A stretch of DNA of 64,000 nt. Origin: Argopecten irradians (taxonomy: Eukaryota; Mollusca; Bivalvia; Pectinida; Pectinidae). How positions within the stretch are numbered: the first letter of the stretch is position 1; the number at the start of each line of letters is the position of its first letter. Below, piece by piece: positions 12,631 to 24,445 of this stretch. The translations under genes were made by a program, and so were the position numbers. The DNA lies in NCBI RefSeq assembly GCF_041381155.1, contig NC_091142.1, forward strand, positions 36,257,604-36,321,603. The letters run 5' to 3'. The notes under the pieces were generated by a model. That model did no database searches, had not been told where the DNA came from, and was given only the letters and a program-made list of their open reading frames with translations.

Positions 12631-13317
12631 AAAGGGACAATTCAGTGAGGCCAATTCTGATACATAACCACGAATCAAAATATGACACAAATGTATTGTT
12701 CTACATTCCTTATGAAACATATAACAAGATATAATGACAAACTTCACGACAATGTTATTAGTAAGTATTTTGATTCCAAATCGTTGATCAATACGATAAA
12801 GCAGGTACAACATGTACGCTGTACCTATAACCAAGCCAAAGTCACGCACTTTAAACACATATGGGACAAAGAAGTAATTCCAATTGTGTGAACAAAAATG
12901 TAAATTTTTCGAGGCGATCTGCCCCTTTATCAAGATACACAAAACGAACACGATTACATAAATACTTTGATATGTAACACGTTAAACAAATGAAATACAC
13001 AAATGTAACCACTGAGGAATTGATAAAATAATGTTTAGACAAGAACATGCATCTGATAAGGTAAACACACTACTGTTAGTAAGAGCGGTTTGAGTAGTTC
13101 TAAGCAAACATTTCTTTACTACAATGGCAAGTGCCAAGGTTTGGCATACAAGACATCCGACCACTATGTGTAATGGCGGACAGTAAGCGAGTCACATACA
13201 TTTGACTGCAGTGGGCTTTTCTAGCATATCACAGTAAAACCAACTAATCTATTAGAACTTGTTTGTATCCGATATATATGTAAATTTCAATGTACTATTA
13301 GACTCTATTGTCCCTTT
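12631..13317. mobile_element. TIR element family 'AAAGGGACAATTCAG', copy 1
   Basis: It begins AAAGGGACAATTCAGTG and ends CTATTGTCCCTTT, imperfect terminal inverted repeats of about 15 bp. The interior matches the copies at 41190-41754 and 42623-43194 (shared ATTGTTCTACAT, TTGATCAATA and GTGTAATGGCGGA blocks). At 687 bp it is about 120 bp longer than the others. Several open frames of 60-120 codons inside it are not preserved between copies, so this is best read as a non-autonomous DNA transposon. Confidence 0.75.
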
Positions 13318-14402
13318 AATACAGGCGTCAGTAAATATCATTGATCAACTTATTTATCTTCTCTAACACATGAATTGTTTTTTCACTAGTTTTCTAGATA
13401 TATTGCAAGAAAAGAAGAAAAAAATAACAAATGAACAGAACTTTCGGAGGGTGGTGGATACATTTGTAATGTCAATGCAGATGTTGATAAACCGATGTAA
13501 TACAATGAAAATACATATTCATACAGTATATTTAAACTACACGTGATAGATATGGAGTTCCATATCTACATAGTAAACAGTGATCTTAAATGAATGCCGG
13601 TTTCATGTGAAAATTAATGAAACGAGTCTAAGGTTTTTATTTTTCGTGCCTTGGCGAGCAAAAATTGAAACTTTGTGACGGGTTTCATAAAATTCCATAT
13701 GACATGAATACAAATTTAAGATATTTTTATCACATATCTTTTACAACTTAAAGAATCTCAACGTCAAAATGGGGGCCACCATTTTGTCACAATGTCCTCA
13801 ATCATGACGTCACGTTATTGTTTACAGACGTCAAGTTATGACGTCACATAGAATTTCCAGCCAATGGGTATACATTGTATTACACAAGTAACATAATGAA
13901 ATATTACATAATCACTGAATCTCTGGCGGATTATGTGCTATAGTTTATAGAAAAGTATAATAATTACTACATGCAATATGTAATCACAACTAAATGTGTA
14001 TTATTAATAATGTTCAGCGTTACAGCGTAGCATAACAACATAGATTTTGAAAAAAAAATCTTGATGATTTATTCATTAATCGGATTTAATTTACATCAAT
14101 TGAATAAAATTTTCAGATGATTAAATTGACGTTAATTTCAAGAAAATGTCTAACACACACAGTGAATTATTTACTTTAACTTAAGCACATTATGAAATAA
14201 CTCAGTACTAAACCAACATATGGCAACTATAAGATTTAACACATTATGTGACATGTAGTACATGTGCACAGGTGGTACGGCAGCTATATGTCACATGTCA
14301 TAAAGAAGAACGTGAAGTAGGTGGTATAACGATATTAAATAAGATAAAAAATATCTGTATCTTCTAAAATACTGAAAATGCATTTACTTTGTATGGCAAC
14401 AT
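13318..14402. other. Intergenic with a cluster of TGACGTCA motifs
   Basis: Within 13795-13850 there are two TGACGTCA palindromes and one further ACGTCA half site. TGACGTCA is the CREB/ATF consensus, and similar motifs recur at 22842-22860 and 26692. They may belong to repeats rather than to a promoter. Nothing else is recognisable. Confidence 0.35.
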
Positions 14403-15451
14403 CTTGTATGGAGATGTGAATGAATGTTAACTCTGGTATAGAGATGTGAATGAATGTTAACTCTGGTATGGAGATGTGAATGAATGTTAACTCTGGTATG
14501 GAGATGTGAATGACTGTTAACTCTGGTATGGAGATGTGAATGATTGTTAACTCTGGTATGGAGATGTGAATGATTGTTAACTCTGGTATGGAGATGTGAC
14601 TGAATGTTAACTCTGGTATGGAGATGTGACTGAATGTTAACTCTGGTATGGAGATGTGAATGATTGTTAACTCTGGTATGGAGATGTGAATGATTGTTAA
14701 CTCTGGTATGGAGATGTGAATGAATGTTAATTATGGTATGGAGATGTGAATAAATGTTAACTCTAGTATGGAGACGTGAATGATTGTTAACTCTGGTATG
14801 GAGATGTGAATGATTGTTAACTCTGGTATGGAGATGTGAATGATTGTTAACTCTGGTATGGAGATGTGAATGAATGTTAACTCTGGTATGGAGATGTGAA
14901 TGATTGTTAACTCTGGTATGGAGATGTGAATGAATGTTAATTATGGTATGGAGATGTGAATGAATGTTAACTCTAGTATGGAGATGTGAATGATTGTTAA
15001 CTCTGGTATGGAGATGTGAATGATTGTTAACTCTGGTATGGAGATGTGACTGAATGTTAACTCTGGTATGGAGATGTGAATGAATGTTAACTCTGGTATG
15101 GAGATGTGAATGATTGTTAACTCTGGTATGGAGATGTGACTGAATGTTAACTCTGGTATGGAGATGTGACTGAATGTTAACTCTGGTATGGAGATGTGAA
15201 TGAATGTTAACTCTGGTATGGAGATGTGAATGATTGTTAACTCTGGTATGGAGATGTGAATGAATGTTAATTATGGTATGGAGATGTGAATGAACGTTAA
15301 CTCTGGTATGGAGATATGAATGAATGTTAACTCTGGTATGGAGATGTGAATGATTGTTAACTCTGTTATGGAGATGTGACTGAATATTAAATCTGGTATG
15401 GAGATGTGAATGATTGTTAACTCTGGTATGGAGATGTGAATGATTGTTAAT
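14403..15451. repeat. Minisatellite, 30-bp unit, about 35 copies
   Basis: Near-perfect 30-bp periodicity. Each unit reads approximately CTCTGGTATGGAGATGTGAA followed by TGATTGTTAA or TGAATGTTAA. A few variant units (TTATGGTATG in place of CTCTGGTATG) recur about every 210-300 bp, which points to higher-order block duplication. Because 30 is a multiple of three, the minus strand stays open for stretches (10-residue period around IIHISIPEL), but that is a by-product of unit length. The array lies about 190 bp downstream of the stop codon of paralogue 2. Confidence 0.95.
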
Positions 15452-17206
15452 ATGATATGATGGAAATAACCTTTAGAAAATGATTTCCTGTAGACTATTG
15501 AAACAAAACTTACTGCAGTTTTTCTCATTTTCAAACTTCTTGTGTGTGACTCTGTAATTATTCTAGTCTATACTAATTTGATTTTCGAAAAGCATATACA
15601 CGATGTAATATCTTCCTGAGAAATACAACTTGTATAATTAAGTTGATATCATTCCAATCGGTAAACCATCCTCTTTTTGCAGTCCAAACGGTTCATTTTT
15701 ATTGCACGCATCCTCCACCCTTTCTGCTAAGGCTGATTGATCTATTTCCTTCAATGCTGTTGTCAAGGTTTGAAGTCGATTTGAAGAGTCCACGTTTTGA
15801 AGCCAGAATTCAAGGAGTCTAAATGTATGGTTTCTTTTAAGTGAAGTGTCGTTAGTACTAGAAAGGTTTTCAGCCTGAGTGACTGGTACACCTAAGAAAG
15901 TTGCTAATGACAAATATTCTCTGTCTGGTATTTGTTTTGCGAGGCACATCATACTTCTTTGAGAGAAAACCCCTGACAAAATAAATCGATGTATTCATTA
16001 GTACACGTATATAGATTTTAAGTGATTGTTCTATTTTGAACCCTTTCATAGTTCATGAAATGGATTCCATTTTTAACAATATTCTAAGATAGAATGTATT
16101 TTCTGCCAATGTAAGATCTTTCTCTCATATCATACTATGTTAGATAGAGTTTGCCCATGTAAAATAGCTATGTAAGATAAATTTATCTTATATGACATTT
16201 CACACATGCGGAGTTATTTGTATTATAACGCAGATAACTTTCTATATGCCACCTACCTATTGTTAAAGTTTACTAATACTAGGGTACGGAAATACCTATG
16301 ACAAAAATGACCGACAATCATATGCCGTATAGGCTCTAAGGTTATGTTAAAGTTAGGCTTTAACTTTACGCATTCGGGAAGACATAATTTTTCGTATTCC
16401 TTTTCCGATAAACGAGTTTCTGCGCAACTTATGCGAGATCCTATATTTTACTTACTGGCCACAAAACACGAAATCGCTAAATAATTACAGAACTCTGAAT
16501 GACAGACACAATTTTTTTTATTTCAAGCATGCTGTCAAACATGAAAAAACATATTACCATCTAAGCGAGTACAACTCTCCGCTTCTAATCAAGAAAATCA
16601 TTAAATAGTACAATCTTGTATCACAATTTTAAGGGTCGGACACTCGTATCGAAGTTTTGTTCTTTGGATCCCATATGAACAACTTTGACATATATGTTAC
16701 TATAATTGCACATGCTCAAGAACAAAAACTTCATCGGATCATGGTGATCGAGAGCGACTCGGAGTAGCCTTGACCGCCAATATACGGATGGAGTTCCGAC
16801 GTTACATATGACTCATTACTTTCATTGTAGTAATAGATAAGTAACACTACCGCCACATTTCCTCAAAATATCAACAATGCTAGATTTAGAATTTAAACAC
16901 ATGAAGCGTATTGATTGTTCTTTATATATATTTCTCGGATGTACGCATACCAGTATTATGTGATCAGGTACAGGTCACGAATATTTTTTCAAAGAATGAT
17001 ACATTCCCTCAGATAAGAATTCTGATATAACTTCCAGTTTGCCAAAACAATTGTTGTGCAATTTAAGAATATCATGTTTTAGCATAAACTCCTGAAATAA
17101 AGATAAAAGATCGGAAAGTATTTAAACGGAAATTTGGTAATGATATGAGAGAAAAAAGACTCTTTCATTGTGTGTACATGGATGAAAGGGAATATTAAAC
17201 CCTATG

Positions 17207-17262
17207 GGTCACAAATATGGTAACACCCTCGACAACCCCGGGGCTGTACCACAGTTTGTGAC
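17207..17262. repeat. Short inverted repeat downstream of the UPA exon
   Basis: GGTCACAAA at 17207-17215 is inverted as TTTGTGACC at 17254-17262, with a GC-rich centre. It lies in the last intron of paralogue 2. It may be a remnant of a small foldback or MITE. Confidence 0.4.
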
Positions 17263-18722
17263 CATTTCCTTCACGATTTTTATTATGGACGACCTAATAT
17301 AAAAAATAATATATTAAAAAGGCTAGCGCTAAAACAAGTATTCTACTTACTATTACTTGAATATTGCGAAGAACAAGGTAGGTCACCAACAACAACCAGA
17401 TCCCGCGGCGTGCCCTCTCTTCTGTGTTCCAATGTTTCTACCTGTTTAGTTTTGTGGTACTGGGAAGATTGCTCTATGCAGATGCCTTGGAGTCCAACCA
17501 CTTACTACGTCATAATCTAGAGAAGCAAAATCCCCAGCTCTGTCATCTGTTTTTCTCTCAACATGAAACGACAGTGAGTTATCGTGATTGTATCTGTCAA
17601 ATTCTATAAATAGATTCTTCTGTCTGGGTACCGTCGAAGAGAACCGTATAGCTGTGTTAGAGCCCAATGAAACCTTCACTTTGTCCATATTCTTCAACCG
17701 TATTGTTGGTGATGTACATGCAGGGAGGAAATTCATTCCTATTTTTTTTCTCGTTCCTGTATTTTTTCTATTCTTTCATCTTGATTCACTATTTCTGATC
17801 GGAGAAGAATGTTTCTTTGTGGTTCTGTTTTCGCGAAGAGTAATATCTGACATCTGGGATCGTCCTGGTCGTAAAGGGACTTGACTGCTGCTAATACGTC
17901 AACATCACGAGTGTTCTGTCGGGATTTTACACAAACCACTCTAAAACACAAATGGAGAATATTTAAAACATATGAATAACCAGTATGTGAGTTTGTATTC
18001 TGAACATTAAGACCTTAAACTAGCCCTTCAACTTTTGAAGACAAGAAGCCAGACAAGCTGGTGTCCGGGACTGATATATTTTTTATTGGTAAAAGGCTTT
18101 CCTCTATCATCGTGGACTGGCATATTATTCAACATTGTACTTTTGTAATTTATTGCAACGGCAAACCAGTACTTTTCCCAGTCGATAGCCTCCCTATTTT
18201 GATGCACCATACAATTCTAGATTGTTTTAAGACAGTTCTAGTGTTTCAAGGTTGACGAAAACAGCAATTTGAGCAGTGGAATACAGAATATATATACTTA
18301 TTTAGATTTCCGTCTTGGATCCGGTATACAACGTCTCCACCGAAGTCAATTTGACTCGTACGAATACATTAACGATAAATGATATTGAGACGCTGAATCT
18401 GTTATGCACGTTGTGTCCTCGTTTCAATTTCTACGAATAAACTCATTGCGAATGAATCCAAATATAATGAATACATATTTTAGATGTTTGATATAATCGT
18501 TTATAGACACCGGCTCAAAAACGACGTTATTGTAGACTATTTTACGTTGCGCTCCGGTTTTCCAAATTTCCACAAAATCTAGATCAGTTGTTACGTTATT
18601 TAAATCAGTCCCAGGGCTGTCCCAGAACTGCGTATAGAGTCAACTTATTAATATATATCTCATTGCGATCAAAAGTCAAAATTTAGATATAAGAAATAAT
18701 TGCTATTGTTAGCTGGTCACTA

Positions 18723-18813
18723 GTGTATGAACGGCATATCAGATACTGTTATTTCATCAAGACGCGCTTACGCGACGCGCGTCATTATTTGTTCATAAAG
18801 GCCGTTCATACAC
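18723..18813. repeat. 91-bp inverted repeat in intron
   Basis: GTGTATGAACGG at 18723-18734 is inverted as CCGTTCATACAC at 18802-18813. The centre holds a CpG-rich stretch (GACGCGCTTACGCGACGCGC). It is probably a miniature foldback element within the intron between the ZU5 and UPA exons of paralogue 2. Confidence 0.5.
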
Positions 18814-19760
18814 CCAGTGAACATAAAACAAATCAATAATATTTTTTGTCTTTGTTTCATTTCCAAATTTGCCTTTTTGATAGGCTATGCCACTATAAAA
18901 AAAAGAAATGGTGAATGGTGCGGAAACCCGACGTTATCGTGACATCACATTAGAAACATTGACGATGCGTATTGGAAAATCAATGGAATCGTACGTATAA
19001 ACGTATTTCATTTAATCAAGGAGTCTAGAAAATTAATTATAAGCATTGATGTCACGTTTTTTTTTAAATCTCATCGGATTATGAAATACCTTTTGGGTAC
19101 AAATTTTTGTGTGAGAAATCCGCTACACGGATTCAAACAGTTTGCAAACAAAACTTCTTTCAAAGCCTGATGGAATTAGAAAAGTGACGTCAATGCTTAA
19201 CTACCATCTACAGTTTAATTTAATACATTTCGATTATACCATTTGTATTTCTGTTCATCTAAACTTGAGTAATTATAAAGTTATGTAATTGCCATGGCTT
19301 GAGATGTATCTATAATATTAGCGATCATTTACGTTATATGATATATATGAGATGCATAACCTACCATAATTGTATTGATTAAATTATAAAACAATACTCA
19401 CGAACAGAAGTGATCTATCTCAACATCGATGAGATTTGGTTTTACTTCCTTTACATTGGCTGTTTCCAACTCCTTTATGTCACCGTCTTTTATATAAAAG
19501 ACACGAAATGAAGGTGTTTCACCCTCTGTAATATGCTGCATTGGTTCGATAGGCAGTCTCAGGCGAACAGGTTTCAGGAAGTGGCCTTCATGTGAAATCT
19601 TGACCTTGTCTGATATTCCAAGTATTCCATGATTGTTCCCCAGGATTTGATCAAGTTTGATATGTTTTGCCATAGCATCTATATCAGTTATCTACGGACA
19701 AACATACAACAATAACTTATTTGAAATTTTATTTCTTTATCGCTCACCGTAAATACGTAA

Positions 19761-20073
19761 TGCTTTGGTCACAATTATCGGCCGATATCCAGGGATAGGG
19801 GGTAATCGGGAGTACATCGTTGGTTTTGGCCATTTTTCCGACATCGGACAACACCGGTAAAAATTGTCTCACATCATTTACATAAAAAGGAGGCTGCACA
19901 GTATTAGTTCGGCGTCTGTTTCCAAAGATATTTTTCTTTGAGCACGTTACTGCTGCCTGAGAGCCTCGACCATCGCCAGGAAACGTCTGGTGGCTGGGGA
20001 CCAGGCTAAAATGGCTAAACACCATACCGGAGGTACATCCGAAGGCTAATCGGAAGGGGTTGTGACCAAAGCA
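19761..20073. mobile_element. MITE, 313 bp, TIR TGCTTTGGTCACAA, TAA target duplication
   Basis: It begins TGCTTTGGTCACAA and ends TTGTGACCAAAGCA, perfect 14-bp inverted repeats, and is flanked on both sides by TAA. A three-base TWA-type target duplication is typical of PIF/Harbinger elements, so a Harbinger-type MITE is likely. It is inserted in the intron between the two ZU5 exons of paralogue 2, in an otherwise gene-free interval. No transposase is encoded. Confidence 0.8.
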
Positions 20074-22249
20074 TAAATAATTACTTGTAACGTTATTTCA
20101 CAGGCTACTTAACTTATTTTCTCAATTTATCATTTCCTCATTTTTATACACATACCTGGATGGTGGTCGTTTTAGTATCCTCAACTGAATCTCTAGGAAA
20201 TTGAATTTCCATATCGTCTCTTCTAGGATCCAGTTTCCACAGACATCCTTTCTTAGTAACATCAACAATGTGATATTCAGTTCGAGACGTTACAAAAACA
20301 GCGTCGATACTGTTCCGGTCAATATCAATGCTTACTGCTGTCGCTCCTTCCTAACAAAAGAAATACACTTTAAGGTTCCAATCAAATAAGAACTTTCCCA
20401 TCGTAATGGATCGTTTGACCACTTTGAGACGAAAATAATAAACGCGTTTCTTATATGTACACATAGTATATGGCTTTATCGTTTGAACCAGTGTTTTAAG
20501 TCAACACAGAACTAAAACACTACTTTTGCTAACATAGTTGTTTCGAAAGTCTTTTATGATAACAAACGTAGATGTTTTTCACTTATTGTTTAAACTAAGA
20601 TTACGTTTAGAAAAGAATTGAAACCAAAACGTTTTGTACCTCCATCCTGACGTCATGACTATCCCATGTTTCATGCAACTTCTGTCTAACATGAAAGGTG
20701 TAGATGACATTGCGCTTAGGGAGACTTGGTTCAAAGGAAACTTTGAACTGGCCATCATCTATTGATGAAAACATGTTTTGTTCCTGTCGGTTGTCGAGGA
20801 GAATGTGGGATACAAGTTGTATGTTTTCATTTTCAAATTGTGCTATTGTCATTGTTTTATTCCTTACAGCAACGCCAAATACGCTAGATTCGACGATAAC
20901 TCTGCCATTTTGGATGTCTGCTGTAGGAAATTCCATTCTTCTTTTTTCTGCATCCCAGGGTTTTATTTGGACATGTAGTATTGGCTTGCTGAGACGATAT
21001 CTGAAATGTGTAAATAATCACATTGGTATTCGGAAAATAGACGATAAGTAGACTTGATTTTGTATTGCATTAAATTTTGGTTCTGTATTGTTCTATATTC
21101 TGTATAATTAATAAATTAAATATTTGAACAAGAACAAATCTCTACGATATTGTTAACAATTCTTTAAATCGCTGAGGTTCCTAATCGTTGAGCTAAGGTT
21201 CCTAATCGTTGAGATTAACGATCAAACAGGTACAATGTCTTTCTTGCATTGTGTTCGTATTGCTATTAACAAATATTTACTTATAACTATTCTGAATCAC
21301 ACATTTCAAACCTAAATATTTGCCTTTTCGGTCTTTATGATATTTGAAAAGACTTATTCCAACCTTTCATGGTAATCCTGTTGCAATGTCAGTGTGGCAA
21401 TGCTACTGTCTTTTTCCAAGGCTATTGGATATTTTTCAATTCCATGATGATCCATGCTTATTTTAGCGACTGTTTCTGCAAAACATATAATAATATTAAC
21501 ATTGCCGTGCGTTACCACTATAATTATTTCATATGAATGTAGTATTTTTTGTGTTCGCACGCAATGGTATTTTGATTAGAGTATCTTATTTATATATATT
21601 TATTATATTGAAACTTATACACAATACAATGAAGCCAGATTATAGTTAAAGTGTTTTAATACTGCTGATACTATCATGAAATATTCGGATTAAACGTAAC
21701 ATGTGGCTTCTTGGCAGTTACTCGTACGACTACAAACATTCATGTATTATATAGGTAGATGTATACCTCTGAATTAATCTACAATTTAATTCGATATTTA
21801 AAGTCAATATTGCTCGATTAATATGATTTTTATATTAGCTGTAAATGGAGCAAATGAATCCTACTATGAAAGTCACAATCGTTATTTGTGGACATAAATA
21901 GAGTCAAATGCTTAAACAATTACATAACCTTGCATTACTCACCATTACTCGAAATTTCTGGCTATCTGAACATATACGTAAACTTGATGTAGGTTTAGCT
22001 TTGTATATCAACTCGTTCTATTTGAAGAATTATGTACTTATTGATTATTAACGTAATTATCCCTATTAGAAAGATGCCAACTGAAAAAACCTTTGATAAA
22101 TGATATTAATATACATCTCAGCGAAAGCTTTGCGAAAACACAATTGGAGTTTAAGGATGTATATTTTTTCTAAGATGTAAATTTGTCTTATATCAAATGT
22201 TTTTTCCCATGTAGGTTTTTGAAAATGGGTGTTCAAAGCATAGACAAAT

Positions 22250-23020
22250 TGGAAGAAAAATAATCTGTCCGTGTACTCGTTTCAAAGATATTGCAACTAC
22301 GATAATTTCATCGTTTTGGTCATATACACGATAGATTAAAGCTATGATTGCTATAACGGATTGTTTGATATACATTAATGTTTGCAGCATTTATTGTATA
22401 TGTGTGTTCTTTCAAATATAGCAATATTTATCTATTATGGCCCGGTTCAGAGGGCACTATTGCCTCATAGTATTGTCGAGGGCACTATCCCATCACGAGA
22501 CAATACTATGAGGCAATAGTGTCCTCTCAAACAGGCCATAATGGGTTTAGTACATCACCCTCATACGAGACCCGTTTGTATGTCACCGTATCAGAAGCAC
22601 GTCAAGCGACACCTCGCAACGCTATTTTCGTTTCCACACCACATTTAAAGTACAACATATGAATTGTCGTAGAAATCTTTTGTTTTTATAAAAGGGGATT
22701 CAGCTTCAAGAAGATTAAAAGTAATTCAATATAGAACAGGAGTGAACTGTGTTCTGTAGAAAAGCAATGTTTGCCTCCATCCTCGCACACAGCAGCCTGT
22801 CCGCCATCTTGACGTCTTGGTCGAAGCGCAACGTTATAATGACGTCATGTAATGGTGACGTCACAATACATTCACGTTCAGTTTCGCGCCACTTCAATAT
22901 TGCAAATAGTACCCATGTGTATAGCCAATCAGAATCCAGTATTCTGTCACGTGATGTACTAATGTTTAATAAGACTCTTATATTTATTCAGATAATCAAC
23001 ATATGCTACTCCTACCTCTT
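22250..23020 (+). repeat. Dispersed repeat, copy 2, split by an insertion
   Basis: 22250-22433 and 22963-23020 together match 9245-9510. The interval between them is a foldback-plus-TIR insertion. It lies in the first recognised intron of paralogue 2. Confidence 0.6.
22434..22962. mobile_element. Bipartite element: 109-bp foldback plus TIR-bounded body
   Basis: 22434-22542 is a nearly perfect hairpin with arms of about 45 bp (TTATGGCC at the outer ends; CTATTGCCTCATAGTATTG in the arm). It is followed by a body whose ends form a 12-bp inverted repeat, TTAGTACATCAC at 22547-22558 and GTGATGTACTAA at 22951-22962. The body carries two TGACGTCA-type sites. The uninterrupted match at 9245-9510 shows that the whole unit is an insertion. 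An element of the same architecture, with different sequence, occurs at 31266-31861. Confidence 0.6.
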
Positions 23021-23673
23021 AATTTTGAGATACAAAACACATAGGTGTTAGTAATTTTTGCTTGATATTACCTTTTTTTTAAATATTTTAAAATATTTTC
23101 CTTATCAAAGAGGAAACATTTGCTCTCTCTGAGTCAGGAACATCAATGGGTCTATGTATTTACTGTTTGTCCCATTTGGATATTTGTTACTGCTTAATAT
23201 TAAAGAGTTAAAAATTAAAGTGCTGAATCTACCTTGAAATATAAAGGGTGATAACAGTATATCATTTCCCAATTTAATGCTAAACATTTCAACTAATGTA
23301 AGTAATTATAATAAAATATAAAGCAAAGCGAGGAAAAATGGGGAAAAATAGGCAGCCAAATGGGCCATTACTTAAAATATGTATAAAAATATTATGTAAT
23401 GTATAAACAATCTGCAAACAATGGAAGTCTAGTTTTGCATATACTAACTTGTTTATGAGCAAATTTCAAAACGTTTTTCATCCAGTTGGAATTGAGATTT
23501 CATCGAGAACGAAACTTTAGAGGACAACGTTGAATTTCTCAACATGACACTTATTTCAGAAGGATCATAGGTAATTCTAACAAAGATACTTTTATAATAT
23601 ACCTGCATATTTTTCTTCTTCTATTCTGTGACCTAGTTGATTCTTTCCTTTTGGGATTCGTTTGTTGTCTAAT

Positions 23674-24445
23674 CTGAAATATGATTGTATTTCCTTACTT
23701 ATTAGATAGTAATTAAGGTATGATCGATCTTGAATTTACAAGATCATTACGGATGTGTGGATCATTCGGTCTTCCTTAGCTTATTGGGCGGAGAAGATGG
23801 CAATATAGAGACTGAGCAACAATTCTCTTCTTGATACTGTTAAATAAGATATTACATAGACCAGATTCAACGTATGAATTGAGAGGATGTTATCCCTAAG
23901 GTCCATCGGATGTTTTCAGTCAGGGAGGCTTTCCCGTCTATGATAATATTACAATGATTTAATTGACCGGATTAATTTAAATTGAAACAAATGTTATGAA
24001 CTGTCAATAACTGTTCGCTTCGAGAAATAAATATGGTATAAGGGAAATGGTGAAAACAGTGCAAAACATGAGATGATAGACTTATTTAAAATATAATTAT
24101 ACAATCCTATAATTGTCAAAAATTAAACTATTCATTAAGTATAACCGAAGGGCCCTCACCCTCCTAAATTATGCTAAAGCTTCATAATGAGAAATTACAA
24201 ATGATGTGTGAAGTTCTAAATATTGTAAGTATTATCTCGATTAGATGCAGTGCGACATTTACTCAGCTGTACCATAAAGACCTACGGTAAGGTATTGTAG
24301 TTTAATAGTTAACCCACTGAACGAAGGTCTTGGATATTTCTTGCGTGAATCTCATGTTAATCTAGTGAAATGCAAATGAAACTGATTGTTTCAGAAGTTT
24401 TATTGAATTGATATTTTGCCTTCATATTATCGATTAAGAATAACA
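23674..24445. other. Gap between paralogues 2 and 3
   Basis: No recognisable promoter or exon. It should hold the start of paralogue 2 if that gene is transcribed independently. Alternatively paralogue 2 lost its 5' end during tandem duplication. Confidence 0.4.

Larger units (their letters stand above)
15638..23673 (-). pseudogene. ZU5/UPA/death-domain family gene (paralogue 2), two frame breaks
   Basis: Seven exons join in consistent phase: 23673..23603, 21475..21364, 21000..20640, 20350..20156, 19691..19402, 17940..17351 and 15972..15638 (stop). They encode, in order, a short lysine-rich segment, a linker (KISMDHHGIEKY), the family's N-terminal beta-rich segment, a ZU5-like domain split over two exons, a UPA-like region (DDPRCQILLFAK, then SPTIRLKNMDKVKVSL) and a C-terminal death domain (AKQIPDREYLSLATFLGVP). 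Exon sizes 361, 195 and 290 match paralogue 3 (364, 195, 290). The UPA exon has two breaks: an A8 run at about 17741-17748, where nine would keep the frame, and a compensating +1 near 17455-17465. Phase with the death exon is restored only if both are accepted. It may be a recent pseudogene or an error-containing assembly. The 5' start is unresolved. Confidence 0.75.

Noticed and set aside
12589..13164. Several open frames of 60-120 codons inside the TIR element
   Set aside because: They are not preserved in the sister copies at 41190 and 42623; the element is non-autonomous.
15271..15534. 87-codon minus-strand frame with repeated IHISIPEL
   Set aside because: It runs through the 30-bp minisatellite; the openness follows from unit length.
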